Assembly (NCBI RefSeq): GCF_002261345.1
Contig: NZ_NEVT01000006.1
Coordinates: forward strand, 62,001 to 126,000
Reading direction: 5' to 3'
Length of the DNA: 64,000 nucleotides
DNA from: Bordetella genomosp. 2
GTDB lineage: Bacteria; Pseudomonadota; Gammaproteobacteria; Burkholderiales; Burkholderiaceae_B
The notes beneath the pieces are model-generated. The model had not been told where the DNA came from, ran no database searches, and saw only the letters and a list, made by a program, of their open reading frames with translations. The position numbers and the translations under genes were made by a program. Positions 16,948-26,852 of the stretch are shown here, piece after piece. The stretch's first letter is position 1; each line of letters opens with the position of its first letter.

Positions 16948-17880
16948 ATGGCGGGACATTTCGATCTCACCGATCTACAGCTCATCGTACACATAGGCGA
17001 CTGGCACAGCCTGACGCGCGCGGCGGAGAAAACCCACCTGTCGCTGCCGGCGGCCAGCACGCGCATCAAGAACCTGGAAGAGCATTTCGGCACGCAATTG
17101 CTGTATCGGACCAGCCAGGGGGTGACGCTGACCCCGGCGGGCGAGGCGCTGACCCGCCACGCGCGCACGGTCATGCGCCAGGTCGAGCAGTTGCGCGGCG
17201 ACATGCAGGAATTCGCCCGGGGCGTGAAGGGCCACGTGCGGGTGCTGGCCAACACCACCGCCATGACCGAATTCATGCCGGCGGTGCTGGGGCGCTTCCT
17301 GGCGGCCCATCCGGACGTCAACGTCGAACTGCGCGAACGCCTGAGCTACCTGATCGTGCGGGCGGTGGCCGAAGGGTCGGCCGATCTCGGCATCGTGGCC
17401 GGCCATACCACGGACCAGAACCTGCAGTTCATTCCCTACCGCAAGGACCGGCTGGTGCTGGTGACCGCCGCCGGCCACCCGCTGGCCCGCGAATCCGCCG
17501 TGGCCTTCGCCGACACGCTCAGCAACGACTACGTCGGCCTGTCGGAATGGAGCGCCATCCATCCGTTCCTGGTGCAGGCGGCCGCCGCGCTGGGGCGCAC
17601 GTTCAAGTTCCGCGTCGAGGTCGGCAATTTCGAGGCCGTGTGCCGCATGATCGAGACCGGCGTGGGCATCGGCGTCATTCCCGAGTCCGTGGCGGCGCGC
17701 TATGCCCGCGCGCTGCAGGTCGCCATCGTGCCGCTGGTGGATGACTGGGCGCTGCGCAAGCTGCAGATCTGCGTGCGCGACCTCGACGCGCTGCCGGCTT
17801 TCGCGCGCGAACTGGTCGACATGCTGGTGGCCGATATTCCGGCGGACCAGCGCGAGAGCGGCGCGGACGGCGCCGCCTGA
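16948..17880 (+). CDS. LysR-type transcriptional regulator
   Basis: The 310-residue protein has an N-terminal winged HTH (residues ~10-65: HSLTRAAEKTHLSLPAASTRIKNLEEHFG) and a periplasmic-binding-like effector domain. The start at 16948 is preferred because AGAGGA lies just upstream; an earlier TTG-started frame adds 17 residues. Divergent orientation from the acyl-CoA dehydrogenase operon suggests it controls that operon in response to a substrate of the pathway. The inducer is unknown. Confidence 0.88.
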   Translation: MAGHFDLTDLQLIVHIGDWHSLTRAAEKTHLSLPAASTRIKNLEEHFGTQLLYRTSQGVTLTPAGEALTRHARTVMRQVEQLRGDMQEFARGVKGHVRVLANTTAMTEFMPAVLGRFLAAHPDVNVELRERLSYLIVRAVAEGSADLGIVAGHTTDQNLQFIPYRKDRLVLVTAAGHPLARESAVAFADTLSNDYVGLSEWSAIHPFLVQAAAALGRTFKFRVEVGNFEAVCRMIETGVGIGVIPESVAARYARALQVAIVPLVDDWALRKLQICVRDLDALPAFARELVDMLVADIPADQRESGADGAA

Positions 17881-17958
17881 ATGTCAAGAATCTGCCAAGT
17901 TCGCCCCGCATAATCGCCGCACCCCGCCACCCTGGCGGCGGCAATTCCGTGTGGGCGT

Positions 17959-19590
17959 ATGCGCAGAAATCTGAGTGTGAACCTGGCGCTGTCGGCGATG
18001 CTGGCGGTTTTCGTGGCATTGTTCGTGGCCGCGGCCGCCGGCGGCATCGGGTTGCTGCGCGACAACCGTGCCGATATCGAGGCGCTGGGCCGCGGCAACA
18101 TCGAGCGGGCCGGCGACCTCAGCGACCTGGGCAGCCGGCTGTTCCAGGCGCGCGCCTGGCTGACCGACGCCAAGACCTATATGGAAGGCGGCCTGGAAGA
18201 ACAGCGCGACCAGGCGCTGGCCCGTTCACAGGCGCTGCTCGAGCAGGCCGCCGCCAGCCATGAACGCCTGCGTGCCAACCCCGACACCAGCGCACAGGGC
18301 GGCGCGCTGTTCGAGGCGGTGCAGGCAGCCTACAAGGGTCTGGCCGGCGAGGCGCTGCTGCCATTGCAGCAGGCGATACAGGGCTGGAACGGCATCGAGG
18401 CCAATCGCATCGTCGAGCAGGCGCTGCCGGCGCGCAGCGCGGCCTACCTGGACGCCGTCGAGGCATTCCAGGCGTACGCGCGCGCCCAGGGCCAGGCGGC
18501 GGTAGCGCGCTCCGGGCGCGCGCTCGACCGGGCGATCGCGACGGCGGTGGCGCTGCTGGGCCTGGTTGCGGCCCTTGGGCTGGGGTTCGGGCTGGCATTC
18601 CGGCGGGTCTTGCTGCGGCCGCTGGTGCAGGCCGGGACCCATTTCGACCGCATCGCCGATGGCGACCTGAGCGCCGCCATCGCGGCGCGCGGCGCCAACG
18701 AGATCGGCGTGCTGTATTCGGCCATGCGCCGCATGCAGGCGGGCCTGACCGCGGCCGTCGCGGCAGTGCGGCGCGGTGTCGAGGAAATCCACGTCGGCGC
18801 GCGCGAGATCGCGGCCGGCAACGGCCAGGTGTCCGACCGTATCGCGCGACAGGCTGGCGCCCTGCAGGAGACGGCCGCCAATATGGCGACCCTGGCCGCC
18901 ATGGTGCGCCACACCGCCGAGCAGGCCGACCAGGCGCGCGGCGAGGCCGCTGAAGCCGCCCGCCTGGCCGAGCGCGGCGGCCTGGCCATGACAACCGTCA
19001 TCGGCGCCATGGAGAACATCGCCGCTGATACGCGCCGCATCGAAGCCATCGTCGAGGTGGTCGACAGCATCGCCTTCCGTACCAACATCCTGGCCTTGAA
19101 CGCCGCTGTCGAGGCGGCGCATGCCGGCGAGCAGGGCAGGGGCTTCGCGGTGGTGGCCGGCGAGGTGCGCCTGCTGGCGCAACGCAGTGCGCAGGCGGCC
19201 AACGAGATCCGCGCCCTGATCCAGGCGGCGGCGCAAGGGGTGAGCGATGGCGTGCGCCAGGCCGGGACGGCGGGCGACGCGGTGCGCGAGGCGGTCGCCT
19301 CGGCGGGCCGGGTGACCGGGCTGGTGTCCGGGATTACCGAAGCCGCGGCCAAGCAGGCGGCGGGCATCGAGTCGGTCAACGACGCGGTGGCCCGGTTCGA
19401 GCGCGCCACCCAGGAAAATGCGGCCATGGTTGAACAGACCGCCGCGGCGGCGGCCGGCCTGGAAGACCAGGCCGCGGCACTGCAGGACGCCGTGGCGGTG
19501 TTCAAGCTGGCGGGCGGCATCCAGCCCCCGGCCGGCGCCGCGCCGCATCCGTCGGCCGCGCCCCTGCGGCTGGCGGCGGCGTCGGGTTGA
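17959..19590 (+). CDS. Methyl-accepting chemotaxis protein
   Basis: The 543-residue transducer has membrane helices at about residues 8-32 and 190-215, a ~155-residue periplasmic four-helix sensor between them, a HAMP segment and a cytoplasmic signalling hairpin. The hairpin tip reads [37 protein letters not shown], the CheA/CheW contact region. No C-terminal CheR-docking pentapeptide is seen; the protein ends in a Pro/Ala-rich tail. The ligand is unknown. It stands alone, without che genes. Confidence 0.92.
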   Translation: MRRNLSVNLALSAMLAVFVALFVAAAAGGIGLLRDNRADIEALGRGNIERAGDLSDLGSRLFQARAWLTDAKTYMEGGLEEQRDQALARSQALLEQAAASHERLRANPDTSAQGGALFEAVQAAYKGLAGEALLPLQQAIQGWNGIEANRIVEQALPARSAAYLDAVEAFQAYARAQGQAAVARSGRALDRAIATAVALLGLVAALGLGFGLAFRRVLLRPLVQAGTHFDRIADGDLSAAIAARGANEIGVLYSAMRRMQAGLTAAVAAVRRGVEEIHVGAREIAAGNGQVSDRIARQAGALQETAANMATLAAMVRHTAEQADQARGEAAEAARLAERGGLAMTTVIGAMENIAADTRRIEAIVEVVDSIAFRTNILALNAAVEAAHAGEQGRGFAVVAGEVRLLAQRSAQAANEIRALIQAAAQGVSDGVRQAGTAGDAVREAVASAGRVTGLVSGITEAAAKQAAGIESVNDAVARFERATQENAAMVEQTAAAAAGLEDQAAALQDAVAVFKLAGGIQPPAGAAPHPSAAPLRLAAASG

Positions 19591-19616
19591 GGCGTCCGCG
19601 CGTCTACAATGGCGGC

Positions 19617-20246
19617 ATGACATCGACCAATCTCCAAACCGCCCTGGGCCGGGTCGTGCTGGCCTCGAACAACCCCGGCAAGTTGCGTGAGTTTTCCGCC
19701 TTGTTCGCGCCGCTCGGCATCGAACTGGTGCCGCAAGGCGAACTGGGCGTGCCCGAGGCCGAGGAGCCGCACGTCACCTTTGTCGAGAACGCGCTGGCCA
19801 AGGCGCGCCATGCCAGCCGGTTGACCGGCCTGCCGGCGCTGGCCGATGATTCCGGCCTGTGCGTGGCCGCGCTCGATGGCGCGCCGGGCGTGTATTCCGC
19901 CCGCTATGCGCAGCTCGGCAACCCGGCCGCGGCGCGCAGCGATTCCGCCAACAACGCGTTGCTGGTCAGCAAGCTGGCGGGCGTCGCCGACCGGCGCGCC
20001 TGGTACGTGGCGCTGCTGGTGCTGGTGCGCGCCCACGATGATCCGCAGCCGCTCATCGGCGAAGGCCTGTGGCAGGGCGAGATCGTCGACGTGCCGCGCG
20101 GCGAAAACGGCTTCGGCTACGATCCGCACTTCCTGCTGCCCGAGCTGGGCCGCACCGCCGCCGAACTGGAGCCGGCCGAGAAGAACCGGACCAGCCATCG
20201 CGCCCGCGCGCTGCGCCAGTTGCTCGACAAGTTCGCCCACTCCTGA
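19617..20246 (+). CDS. rdgB: XTP/dITP pyrophosphatase
   Basis: RdgB (HAM1 family) removes non-canonical purine triphosphates such as dITP and XTP from the nucleotide pool. The 209-residue product has the start block VVLASNNPGKLREFSALF, the metal/substrate segment GLPALADDSGLCVAALDGAPGVYSARYA, and ENGFGYDPHFLLPELGRTAAEL. The ATG at 19617 is chosen; the open frame begins 30 bases earlier inside the chemoreceptor stop region. It is followed 22 bp later by hemW. Confidence 0.93.
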   Translation: MTSTNLQTALGRVVLASNNPGKLREFSALFAPLGIELVPQGELGVPEAEEPHVTFVENALAKARHASRLTGLPALADDSGLCVAALDGAPGVYSARYAQLGNPAAARSDSANNALLVSKLAGVADRRAWYVALLVLVRAHDDPQPLIGEGLWQGEIVDVPRGENGFGYDPHFLLPELGRTAAELEPAEKNRTSHRARALRQLLDKFAHS

Positions 20247-20268
20247 TTCCCGGCGCGGCGTTTTCATC

Positions 20269-21486
20269 GTGGCAATAACCATTCCCATCCACCAGGCGGG
20301 CGCCGGGTCCCGGGCCCGCGTGGTCACGCCGGCCGGCGCGGCGCTTACCAGCCTGCCGCCGTTGTCGGTCTACGTGCATGTGCCATGGTGCGTGCGCAAG
20401 TGCCCGTATTGCGATTTCAATTCGCACGCAGTGCCGGCCGAGCTGCCCGAGCGCGCCTACCTGGATGCCTTGCGCGCCGACCTGGAGCAGGCGCTGCCCT
20501 CGGTCTGGGGCCGCCAGGTGATTTCCGTATTCATCGGCGGGGGCACGCCCAGCCTGCTGTCGGCCGCCGGGCTGGACGAATTGCTGGCCATGCTGCGGGC
20601 CTGTCTCAATCTGCTGCCCGATGCCGAGATCACCATGGAGGCCAATCCTGGCACGGCCGAGGCAGGGCGGTTTCGCGACTACGCGGCCAGCGGCGTCAAC
20701 CGGCTGTCGCTGGGCATCCAGAGTTTCGACGACGCGCAGCTTGCCAAGCTCGGCCGCATCCACGACGCGGCCCAGGCGCGCGCCGCCATCGACATGGCGC
20801 AGCGCGCCGTGGCGCGGGTCAACCTCGACCTGATGTTCGCCCTGCCGGGCCAGGACATGGACGGCTGCCTCGACGACCTGCGGCAGGCGCTGTCGCATGG
20901 CACCGAGCACCTGTCGCTCTATCACCTGACGCTGGAGCCGAACACGGTCTTCGCCAAGTACCCGCCGCAACTGCCGGACGACGACGCCAGCGCCGCTATG
21001 CAGGACGCCATCGAGACACGCCTGGAAGAGGCGGGGCTGCATCGCTACGAGGTTTCCGCATATGCCCGCACGGGCGCGCGCTGCCGCCACAATCTCAATT
21101 ACTGGGAATTCGGCGACTATCTCGGGCTGGGGCCGGGTGCGCACGGCAAGCTGTCGTTCCACGACCGCATCGTGCGCGAGGCGCGCCTGCGCAATCCGGA
21201 ATCATGGATGGCCCGCGCCCAGGCCCGCGACGGCAGCCATATCGCCGAGACGCGTGCCGTGGGGGCCGATGAACTGCCGTTCGAGTTCATGTTGAACGCG
21301 CTGCGCCTGAAGGACGGCGTGCCCGCTGCCTCGTTCAGCGAGCGCACCGGGCTGTCGCTGGCGGCCATCGCGGCCGCCCTGCAGGCCGCCAGCGCGCGCG
21401 GCCTGCTCGACCCCGACCCGACCCGCTTGCGGGCTACCGCGCTGGGCTGGCGGTTCCTCAACAACCTGCAGGAAATGTTCCTGTAA
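20269..21486 (+). CDS. hemW: HemW-type radical SAM haem chaperone (HemN-like)
   Basis: The 405-residue radical SAM protein from a GTG start has the iron-sulfur motif CVRKCPYC within the HVPWCVRKCPYCDFNSH block, then GGGTPSLLSAAGL and the SLGIQSFDDAQLAKLGR region. It has the HemW pattern, so it is more likely a haem chaperone than coproporphyrinogen III dehydrogenase, although such genes are often named hemN. The rdgB-hemW order is conserved in Burkholderiales. The last ~15 residues (FLNNLQEMFL) are typical. Confidence 0.88.
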   Translation: MAITIPIHQAGAGSRARVVTPAGAALTSLPPLSVYVHVPWCVRKCPYCDFNSHAVPAELPERAYLDALRADLEQALPSVWGRQVISVFIGGGTPSLLSAAGLDELLAMLRACLNLLPDAEITMEANPGTAEAGRFRDYAASGVNRLSLGIQSFDDAQLAKLGRIHDAAQARAAIDMAQRAVARVNLDLMFALPGQDMDGCLDDLRQALSHGTEHLSLYHLTLEPNTVFAKYPPQLPDDDASAAMQDAIETRLEEAGLHRYEVSAYARTGARCRHNLNYWEFGDYLGLGPGAHGKLSFHDRIVREARLRNPESWMARAQARDGSHIAETRAVGADELPFEFMLNALRLKDGVPAASFSERTGLSLAAIAAALQAASARGLLDPDPTRLRATALGWRFLNNLQEMFL

Positions 21487-21493
21487 TTCTTTT

Positions 21494-21510
21494 TGCACCA
21501 TAATGGTGCC
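21494..21510. promoter_or_regulatory. NtrC-binding box 1
   Basis: TGCACCATAATGGTGCC is a near-perfect match to the NtrC dimer site TGCACCA-N5-TGGTGCA. Together with a second box 33 bases downstream it would act as the enhancer for the sigma-54 promoter of glnA. Confidence 0.85.
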
Positions 21511-21526
21511 TTGATGCGCCATGTTT

Positions 21527-21543
21527 TGCACTATTATGGTGCC
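21527..21543. promoter_or_regulatory. NtrC-binding box 2
   Basis: TGCACTATTATGGTGCC is a second NtrC palindrome with one mismatch in the left arm. Its start lies 33 bases after the start of box 1, about three helical turns, so both dimers would face the same side of the DNA. Confidence 0.8.
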
Positions 21544-21594
21544 TCGATGCCCCTCCATGGCGTGCATGGGGCGGCGATGCCCCGTGTTGGAACT

Positions 21595-21610
21595 TGGCAC
21601 GCATATTGCT
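21595..21610 (+). promoter_or_regulatory. Sigma-54 promoter of glnA
   Basis: TGGCAC-N5-TTGCT matches the -24/-12 consensus exactly, with GG at 21596-21597 and GC at 21608-21609. The transcript would start near 21620, about 55 bp before glnA, and is expected under nitrogen limitation. Confidence 0.85.
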
Positions 21611-21674
21611 TTCGTCTGTTTATGCCAGCCGGACCTGGGCGCAGCCCCCGGCGCTTTTATCACATGGAGATGAC

Positions 21675-23087
21675 ATGGCAAGCCCGAAAGACATCCTGAA
21701 ACAGATCGCCGACAACGAAGTCAAGTTCGTGGACTTCCGTTTCACCGATACGGTCGGCCGCGAACACCACGTGTCCGTGCCGACGACCGCCGTCGACGAG
21801 GACAAGCTGGAAAGCGGCCAGGCGTTCGACGGTTCGTCGATTCCGGGCTGGAAGGGCATCGAAGCCTCCGACATGCTGCTCATCCCCGACCTGGATACGG
21901 CCAACCTCGACCCGTTCCGCGAAGAGCCCACGCTGATCCTCAGCTGCGACGTGGTCGAGCCTTCCGACCTGAAGGGCTACGACCGCGACCCGCGCTCGCT
22001 GGCCAAGCGCGCCGAGGCGTACCTGAAGTCCTCCGGCCTGGGCGACACCGCCTACTTCGGCCCGGAACCCGAGTTCTTCGTGTTCGACGGCGTGACCTGG
22101 AACACCGACATGTCCGGCACCTTCGTGAAGATCAAGTCCGAAGAGGCCTCGTGGTCCTCGGCGATGGAGTTCGAAGGTGGCAACATGGGCCATCGTCCGG
22201 CCGTCAAGGGCGGCTATTTCCCCGTGCCGCCGGTCGATTCCTTCCAGGACATGCGTTCCGAAATGTGCCTGCTGCTGGAGCAGATGGGCGTGCCGGTGGA
22301 AGTGCACCACCATGAGGTGGCGGGCCCGGGCCAGCTGGAGATCGGCACCAAGTTCAGCACGCTGGTCAAGCGCGCCGACTGGACCCAGATCCTGAAGTAC
22401 GTCGTGCACAACGTGGCGCACGCCTATGGCAAGACCGCCACCTTCATGCCCAAGCCCATCGTCGGCGACAACGGCTCCGGCATGCACGTGCACCAGTCCA
22501 TCTGGAAGGACGGCCAGAACCTGTTCGCCGGCAATGGCTACGCCGGCCTGTCCGAGTTCGCCATGTACTACATCGGCGGCATCATCAAGCATGCCCGCGC
22601 GCTCAACGCCATCACCAACCCCGGCACCAACTCGTACAAGCGCCTCGTCCCGCACTTCGAGGCCCCGGTCAAGCTGGCCTACTCGGCGCGCAACCGCTCG
22701 GCGTCGATCCGCATCCCGTACGTCGGCAACCCGAAGGCCCGCCGCGTCGAGACGCGCTTCCCGGATCCCCTGGCCAACCCGTACCTGGCGTTCTCGGCCC
22801 TGATGATGGCCGGCCTGGACGGCGTGCAGAACAAGATCCACCCCGGCGATCCGGCCGACAAGAACCTGTACGACCTGCCGCCGGAAGAAGACGCCAAGAT
22901 CCCGACCGTGTGCGCGTCGCTGGACCAGGCGCTCGAGGCGCTGGACAAGGACCGCGAGTTCCTGACCCGCGGCGGCGTGTTCAGCAACGACATGATCGAT
23001 GCCTACCTGGCCCTGAAGGAAGGCGAAGTGCAGCGTCTGCGCATGACCACCCACCCGGTCGAGTTCGACATGTACTACAGCCTGTGA
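21675..23087 (+). CDS. glnA: Glutamine synthetase, type I
   Basis: GlnA makes glutamine from glutamate, ammonia and ATP. The 470-residue product has the GSI blocks [28 protein letters not shown], the ATP-binding [16 protein letters not shown], the glutamate-binding [21 protein letters not shown], and the NLYDLPPEE region, where GSI enzymes carry the adenylylated Tyr. The start at 21675 has GGAG at 21666-21669. It is followed by ntrB and ntrC, so it is expressed under control of the regulators it precedes. Confidence 0.97.
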   Translation: MASPKDILKQIADNEVKFVDFRFTDTVGREHHVSVPTTAVDEDKLESGQAFDGSSIPGWKGIEASDMLLIPDLDTANLDPFREEPTLILSCDVVEPSDLKGYDRDPRSLAKRAEAYLKSSGLGDTAYFGPEPEFFVFDGVTWNTDMSGTFVKIKSEEASWSSAMEFEGGNMGHRPAVKGGYFPVPPVDSFQDMRSEMCLLLEQMGVPVEVHHHEVAGPGQLEIGTKFSTLVKRADWTQILKYVVHNVAHAYGKTATFMPKPIVGDNGSGMHVHQSIWKDGQNLFAGNGYAGLSEFAMYYIGGIIKHARALNAITNPGTNSYKRLVPHFEAPVKLAYSARNRSASIRIPYVGNPKARRVETRFPDPLANPYLAFSALMMAGLDGVQNKIHPGDPADKNLYDLPPEEDAKIPTVCASLDQALEALDKDREFLTRGGVFSNDMIDAYLALKEGEVQRLRMTTHPVEFDMYYSL

Positions 23088-23145
23088 TGTTGTCAGCCAG
23101 GTCCGCCGGCGGCTTCCGGCCGCGGCGGGTTCTGGCGGGGGCGGG

Positions 23146-23165
23146 CGGGCCGGTCCGCCGGCCCG
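23146..23165 (+). terminator. GC-rich hairpin between glnA and ntrB
   Basis: CGGGCCGG and CCGGCCCG form an 8-bp stem around TCCG in the ~97-bp gap between glnA and ntrB. There is no T-tract. It could lower read-through so that glnA is made in excess over the regulators; this is an inference. Confidence 0.3.
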
Positions 23166-23184
23166 TCCTGCCCCGGTGCTGCAA

Positions 23185-24252
23185 ATGATGAATGTAGACG
23201 CGTTTGATTTACTGGCGACATCCGTCTTGCTGCTGAACGAGCGAGGGCATATCGAACAGGCCAACGCCGCGGCGGAAGACTTGTTCGGACGGTCCCGCAA
23301 GCAATTGCGCGGCTTGTCGGCGGCCACCCTGTTCGGCCACCCGGAGGCGCTGCAGTCCTCCATCGATCGCGCGGTGGCGGGCCGGTTCGCCGATGTGCGG
23401 CAATTGTCCTCGCTGCGCCGGGCCGGCGAATCGGTGGAGGTCACCGTGACCACGGTATCGCTGTCCGGGCAGCCCTGGCCGGTGCTGATCGAGGCGCGCG
23501 AAATCGAACAGCGCGTGCTGGCCGACCGCAATCACCGCCTGGTCGAGGAAATAGAGGCGCACCGCGAACTGCTGCGCAACCTCGCGCACGAGGTCAAGAA
23601 TCCCCTGGGCGGCCTGCGCGGCGCGGCCCAGTTGCTGGAAGCCGAGCTGCCCGACGCCGCCCTGGCCGAATACACCCAGGTCATCATTTCCGAGGCTGAT
23701 CGCCTGCAGGTGCTGGTGGATCGCCTGAGCGGCCCGCAGCGCGTGCCGCTGGCCGCGCGCCCGGTCAACATCCACGAGATCTGCGAGCGCGTGTGCGCGC
23801 TGATCCAGGCGGAATTTCGCGACAAGGTGGCGCTGGTGCGCGACTACGACGCTTCGGTGCCGGACCTGCAGGGCGACGCCGCGCGGCTGATGCAGGCGGT
23901 GCTGAACGTGGCGCGCAATGCCGCGCAGGAGCTTGCCCTGCAGCAGCCGGGCGCCGATGTGCCGCCGCCGCAGATCACGCTGCGCACGCGGGTGGCGCGG
24001 CAGGTGCTGTTGGCGCACCGCCAGCACCGGCTGGCGCTGGTGCTGGCCATCATCGACAACGGTCCCGGCGTGCCGGAGTCGATCCGCGACCGCATATTCC
24101 ATCCGCTGGTCACCGCCAGGCCCGGCGGCACCGGCCTGGGCCTGAGCCTGGCCCAGGATTTCGTGCAGCAGCACGGAGGCATTATCGAATTCGAATCCCG
24201 CCCCAGGCACACTGAATTCCGTCTGGTGTTACCGATGGAGCAGCCACTGTGA
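23185..24252 (+). CDS. ntrB: Nitrogen regulation sensor kinase/phosphatase NtrB
   Basis: NtrB phosphorylates NtrC when nitrogen is short and, with PII, dephosphorylates it when nitrogen is plentiful. The 355-residue cytosolic protein has an N-terminal PAS domain, then the phosphoacceptor His135 in NLAHEVKNPLGG, the N-box NVARNAAQE, and ATP-binding boxes DNGPGVP and GGTGLGLS. The start is uncertain among ATGs at 23185 and 23188 and a GTG at 23176. Its stop overlaps the ntrC start by 4 bases. Confidence 0.92.
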   Translation: MMNVDAFDLLATSVLLLNERGHIEQANAAAEDLFGRSRKQLRGLSAATLFGHPEALQSSIDRAVAGRFADVRQLSSLRRAGESVEVTVTTVSLSGQPWPVLIEAREIEQRVLADRNHRLVEEIEAHRELLRNLAHEVKNPLGGLRGAAQLLEAELPDAALAEYTQVIISEADRLQVLVDRLSGPQRVPLAARPVNIHEICERVCALIQAEFRDKVALVRDYDASVPDLQGDAARLMQAVLNVARNAAQELALQQPGADVPPPQITLRTRVARQVLLAHRQHRLALVLAIIDNGPGVPESIRDRIFHPLVTARPGGTGLGLSLAQDFVQQHGGIIEFESRPRHTEFRLVLPMEQPL

Positions 24253-25748
24253 GCAAGCCAGTTTGGATCGTGGATGATGACCAGGCCATTCGCTGGGTCC
24301 TGGAAAAAGCGCTGGCCCGCGCCGGCGTGCCCACGCGCAGCTTCGCGCAGGCGGCTGATGTGCTGGATGCGCTGGCCGCCGGTGCCCCGGCCGCGCTGGT
24401 ATCCGATATCCGCATGCCGGGCGACGACGGCCTGAGCCTCTTGCGCCAGATCAAGGAGCGCCATCCGCGCCTGCCGGTCATCGTCATGACGGCGTTCGCC
24501 GACCTGGACAGCACGGTGTCGGCGTTCCAGGGCGGCGCCTTTGATTACCTGGCCAAGCCGTTCGACGTCAACGAGGCGGTGGCGCTGATCGAGCGCGCCG
24601 TGCAGGAAGGCGATCCCGAGCAGGCCGGCGCCGGCGACGCGGGCGCCGAGCCGGTACAGAACAACGAGCGCTGGATGATGACGCAGTCGTCTTCCACCGC
24701 GATGCAGGAGGTGTTCCGGGCGATCGGCCGCCTGGCGCAATCCAAGGTCACCGTGCTGATCACCGGCGAATCGGGTACCGGCAAGGAACTGGTGGCGCGG
24801 GCGCTGCATGGCCACGGCGCGCGCGCCGGCGGGCCGTTCGTGGCGCTGAACGCGGCCGCCATCCCGCGCGACCTACTCGAGGCCGAGCTGTTCGGCCATG
24901 AGCGCGGCGCCTTCACCGGCGCCAATACGCTGCGGCGCGGGCGCTTCGAGGAAGCGCACGGCGGCACGCTGTTCCTGGATGAAATCGGCGACATGCCGAT
25001 CGAGCTGCAGACGCGCCTGCTGCGCGTACTGGCCGAGGGCAGTTTCTACCGTGTTGGCGGCGCGCAGCCGGTGCGGGTCGATGTGCGCATCGTGGCCGCC
25101 ACCCACCAGCCGCTGGAGCAGCGCGTGGAGCAGGGGCTGTTCCGCGAGGACCTGTTCCATCGGCTGAATGTGATTCGCCTGCGCCTGCCGCCGCTGCGCG
25201 AGCGGGTCGAGGATATTCCCGCGCTGGCGAACCATTTCCTGGCGGCCAGCGCGCGTTCGCTGGGGGTGCCGGTCAAGCGCCTGACGCCGGATGCGGTGGC
25301 CGTGCTGACGCGCTTCGATTTTCCCGGCAATGTGCGCCAGCTGGAGAACTTCTGCCATTGGCTGACGGTGATGGCGCCGGGCCAGGTCATCGAGCGGGCG
25401 GACTTGCCGCCGGAGATCCGCGCCATGGAGTTCCAGGCGCAGGCGCCGACGGGCGCGCCCGTGCAGGTGGCCGGCAACGCATTGCCGTCACCCGTGGGGA
25501 CTGCGTCCGCGGCCTCCGGCGCGGCCGGCGGGACGGATTGGCAGGCCGCCTTGCTGCACGAGGCGCAGCACCGGCTCGAACGCGGCGAACCGGCCGTGAT
25601 GGCCACGCTGACGCGCCAGTTCGAGCGCATCCTGCTGCAGAGCGCGCTGGATGCCAGCCGCGGCAGGCGGGTCGAGGCGGCCGCGCGCCTGGGCATCGGA
25701 CGCAATACCATCACGCGCAAGCTGCGCGAACTGGGTATCGAGGAGTAG
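24249..25748 (+). CDS. ntrC: Nitrogen regulation response regulator NtrC (sigma-54 activator)
   Basis: The 499-residue protein has a receiver domain with phospho-site Asp53 (VSDIRMPG) and a Lys in LAKPFD. Its AAA+ domain has Walker A GESGTGKE (173-180), the sigma-54 contact loop GAFTGA (220-225) and Walker B LFLDE (241-245). A Fis-type HTH lies at the C-terminus (RVEAAARLGIGRNTITRKLRELG). It starts at a GTG overlapping the ntrB stop. It would bind the two palindromes upstream of glnA, giving autoregulation of the operon. Confidence 0.95.
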   Translation: MSKPVWIVDDDQAIRWVLEKALARAGVPTRSFAQAADVLDALAAGAPAALVSDIRMPGDDGLSLLRQIKERHPRLPVIVMTAFADLDSTVSAFQGGAFDYLAKPFDVNEAVALIERAVQEGDPEQAGAGDAGAEPVQNNERWMMTQSSSTAMQEVFRAIGRLAQSKVTVLITGESGTGKELVARALHGHGARAGGPFVALNAAAIPRDLLEAELFGHERGAFTGANTLRRGRFEEAHGGTLFLDEIGDMPIELQTRLLRVLAEGSFYRVGGAQPVRVDVRIVAATHQPLEQRVEQGLFREDLFHRLNVIRLRLPPLRERVEDIPALANHFLAASARSLGVPVKRLTPDAVAVLTRFDFPGNVRQLENFCHWLTVMAPGQVIERADLPPEIRAMEFQAQAPTGAPVQVAGNALPSPVGTASAASGAAGGTDWQAALLHEAQHRLERGEPAVMATLTRQFERILLQSALDASRGRRVEAAARLGIGRNTITRKLRELGIEE

Positions 25749-25810
25749 GGTGGCGGCCGGCGCCGCGGGTATGGTGCAATAGGTCCTCCATTGTTCGCAG
25801 GAGGATGCCC

Positions 25811-26467
25811 GTGCCCGACAGCCAGGCGACCCAGGAACCCGCGACGGCCGCGCCCCAGGCGGCGTGGTCGCCCGACTCCATTCCTACTGTTCCGTACATG
25901 GAGGAGGCGGGGCTGGCGCTGCTGCGGGAACGCCTGGCGCGGGTGCGCACCTATCTCGAGTATGGCTCCGGCGGCAGCTCGCTGATGGCGGCCAAGGCGG
26001 ATGTGCGGCGCATCTATTCGGTGGATACCGACAAGCAGTTCCTGCAGGCGGTGCGGCAGCGGCTGCTGGCCGAAGGCGTGCCGCGCCGGCGTTTTGTGCC
26101 GGTCTATGCCAACATCGGTGCGACGGGCGCGTGGGGCCGGCCCAAGAACAGCAAGCACGCCACCCTGTGGCCGCGCTATTGTGCGGAACCGTGGCGCAAG
26201 CTGCGGCAGGCCGGCGATGAGCCGGACCTGATCCTCATCGACGGCCGCTTCCGCGTGGCGGCCTTCCTGATGTCGGTCCTGATGGCCAAGCCGGGCTGCA
26301 TCGTGCTGTTCGACGACTATTTCATCCGGCCGTACTACCACGTGATCGAGAACCACCTGAAGCCGACCTGGCAGGCGGGCCGCATGGCGGAATTCATCGT
26401 CGAGCCGCTGGCCGACCGGGACCGGGCGTTGTTCGATGTGATGGCGTATTGCACTGACTCGCGGTGA
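25811..26467 (+). CDS. Probable class I SAM-dependent methyltransferase
   Basis: The 218-residue protein has a glycine-rich motif I-like segment YLEYGSGGSSLMAAK at about residues 45-60 and a motif with acidic ends DLILIDGRFRVAAF further on, both common to Rossmann-fold methyltransferases. The substrate is unknown. The GTG at 25811 is favoured because AGGAGG (25799-25804) is spaced 6 bases from it; an in-frame ATG at 25805 abuts the site. It is separated by only 62 bp from ntrC but need not be functionally linked. Confidence 0.6.
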   Translation: MPDSQATQEPATAAPQAAWSPDSIPTVPYMEEAGLALLRERLARVRTYLEYGSGGSSLMAAKADVRRIYSVDTDKQFLQAVRQRLLAEGVPRRRFVPVYANIGATGAWGRPKNSKHATLWPRYCAEPWRKLRQAGDEPDLILIDGRFRVAAFLMSVLMAKPGCIVLFDDYFIRPYYHVIENHLKPTWQAGRMAEFIVEPLADRDRALFDVMAYCTDSR

Positions 26468-26509
26468 GGAGGCCCAGGGGGCATGGGGGGAGGGGCGTGT
26501 GCGTGGGGC

Positions 26510-26643
26510 GTCCTGGGCGGGGTCGGGGCGTGCGGGCCGGTCACGTCGCTCGGCTCGGGCGCGCCACCAGGCGCCCTCGGCCCCCTGCGGGGGCTGCCCT
26601 CGCTCCAACTGACCGGCCCGCACGCCCCGACCCCGCCCAGGAC
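26510..26643. repeat. Large hairpin A: 34-bp perfect arms around conserved core
   Basis: Positions 26510-26543 and 26610-26643 are perfect 34-bp inverted arms. Their 66-bp loop is the core that recurs in inverse orientation at about 26880-26955. The loop contains smaller hairpins (GCCCCC/GGGGGC and GGCGC/GCGCC). It could end transcription of the upstream gene, but its size and repeated core suggest a dispersed element. Confidence 0.85.
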
Positions 26644-26748
26644 TCACAGCAGCGGCATGCCCCGGTCCGCTGGCGCGCTGTCGGCAAATTGGGGGAGCTG
26701 CGCCGTGTCGTCATGCCGGCTTTACTATCAGAGACGCTATCACACCCA

Positions 26749-26814
26749 GGTGTCAGACACCCCTTGCGTACAGCCTGCTCTTGACGAGACGACGTGCACG
26801 GGGTGTCTGACACC
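26749..26814. repeat. TGTCAG hairpin repeat, copy 3 (long loop)
   Basis: GGTGTCAGACACCCC (26749-26763) and GGGGTGTCTGACACC (26800-26814) are perfect 15-bp arms with a 36-base loop. It belongs to the family at 14157, 14217 and 32307, but with a longer loop, and sits between hairpins A and B. Confidence 0.75.
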
Positions 26815-26852
26815 ACCGTGAAGCGTCGATGTCTCGCCCAGAGACACTGTGA

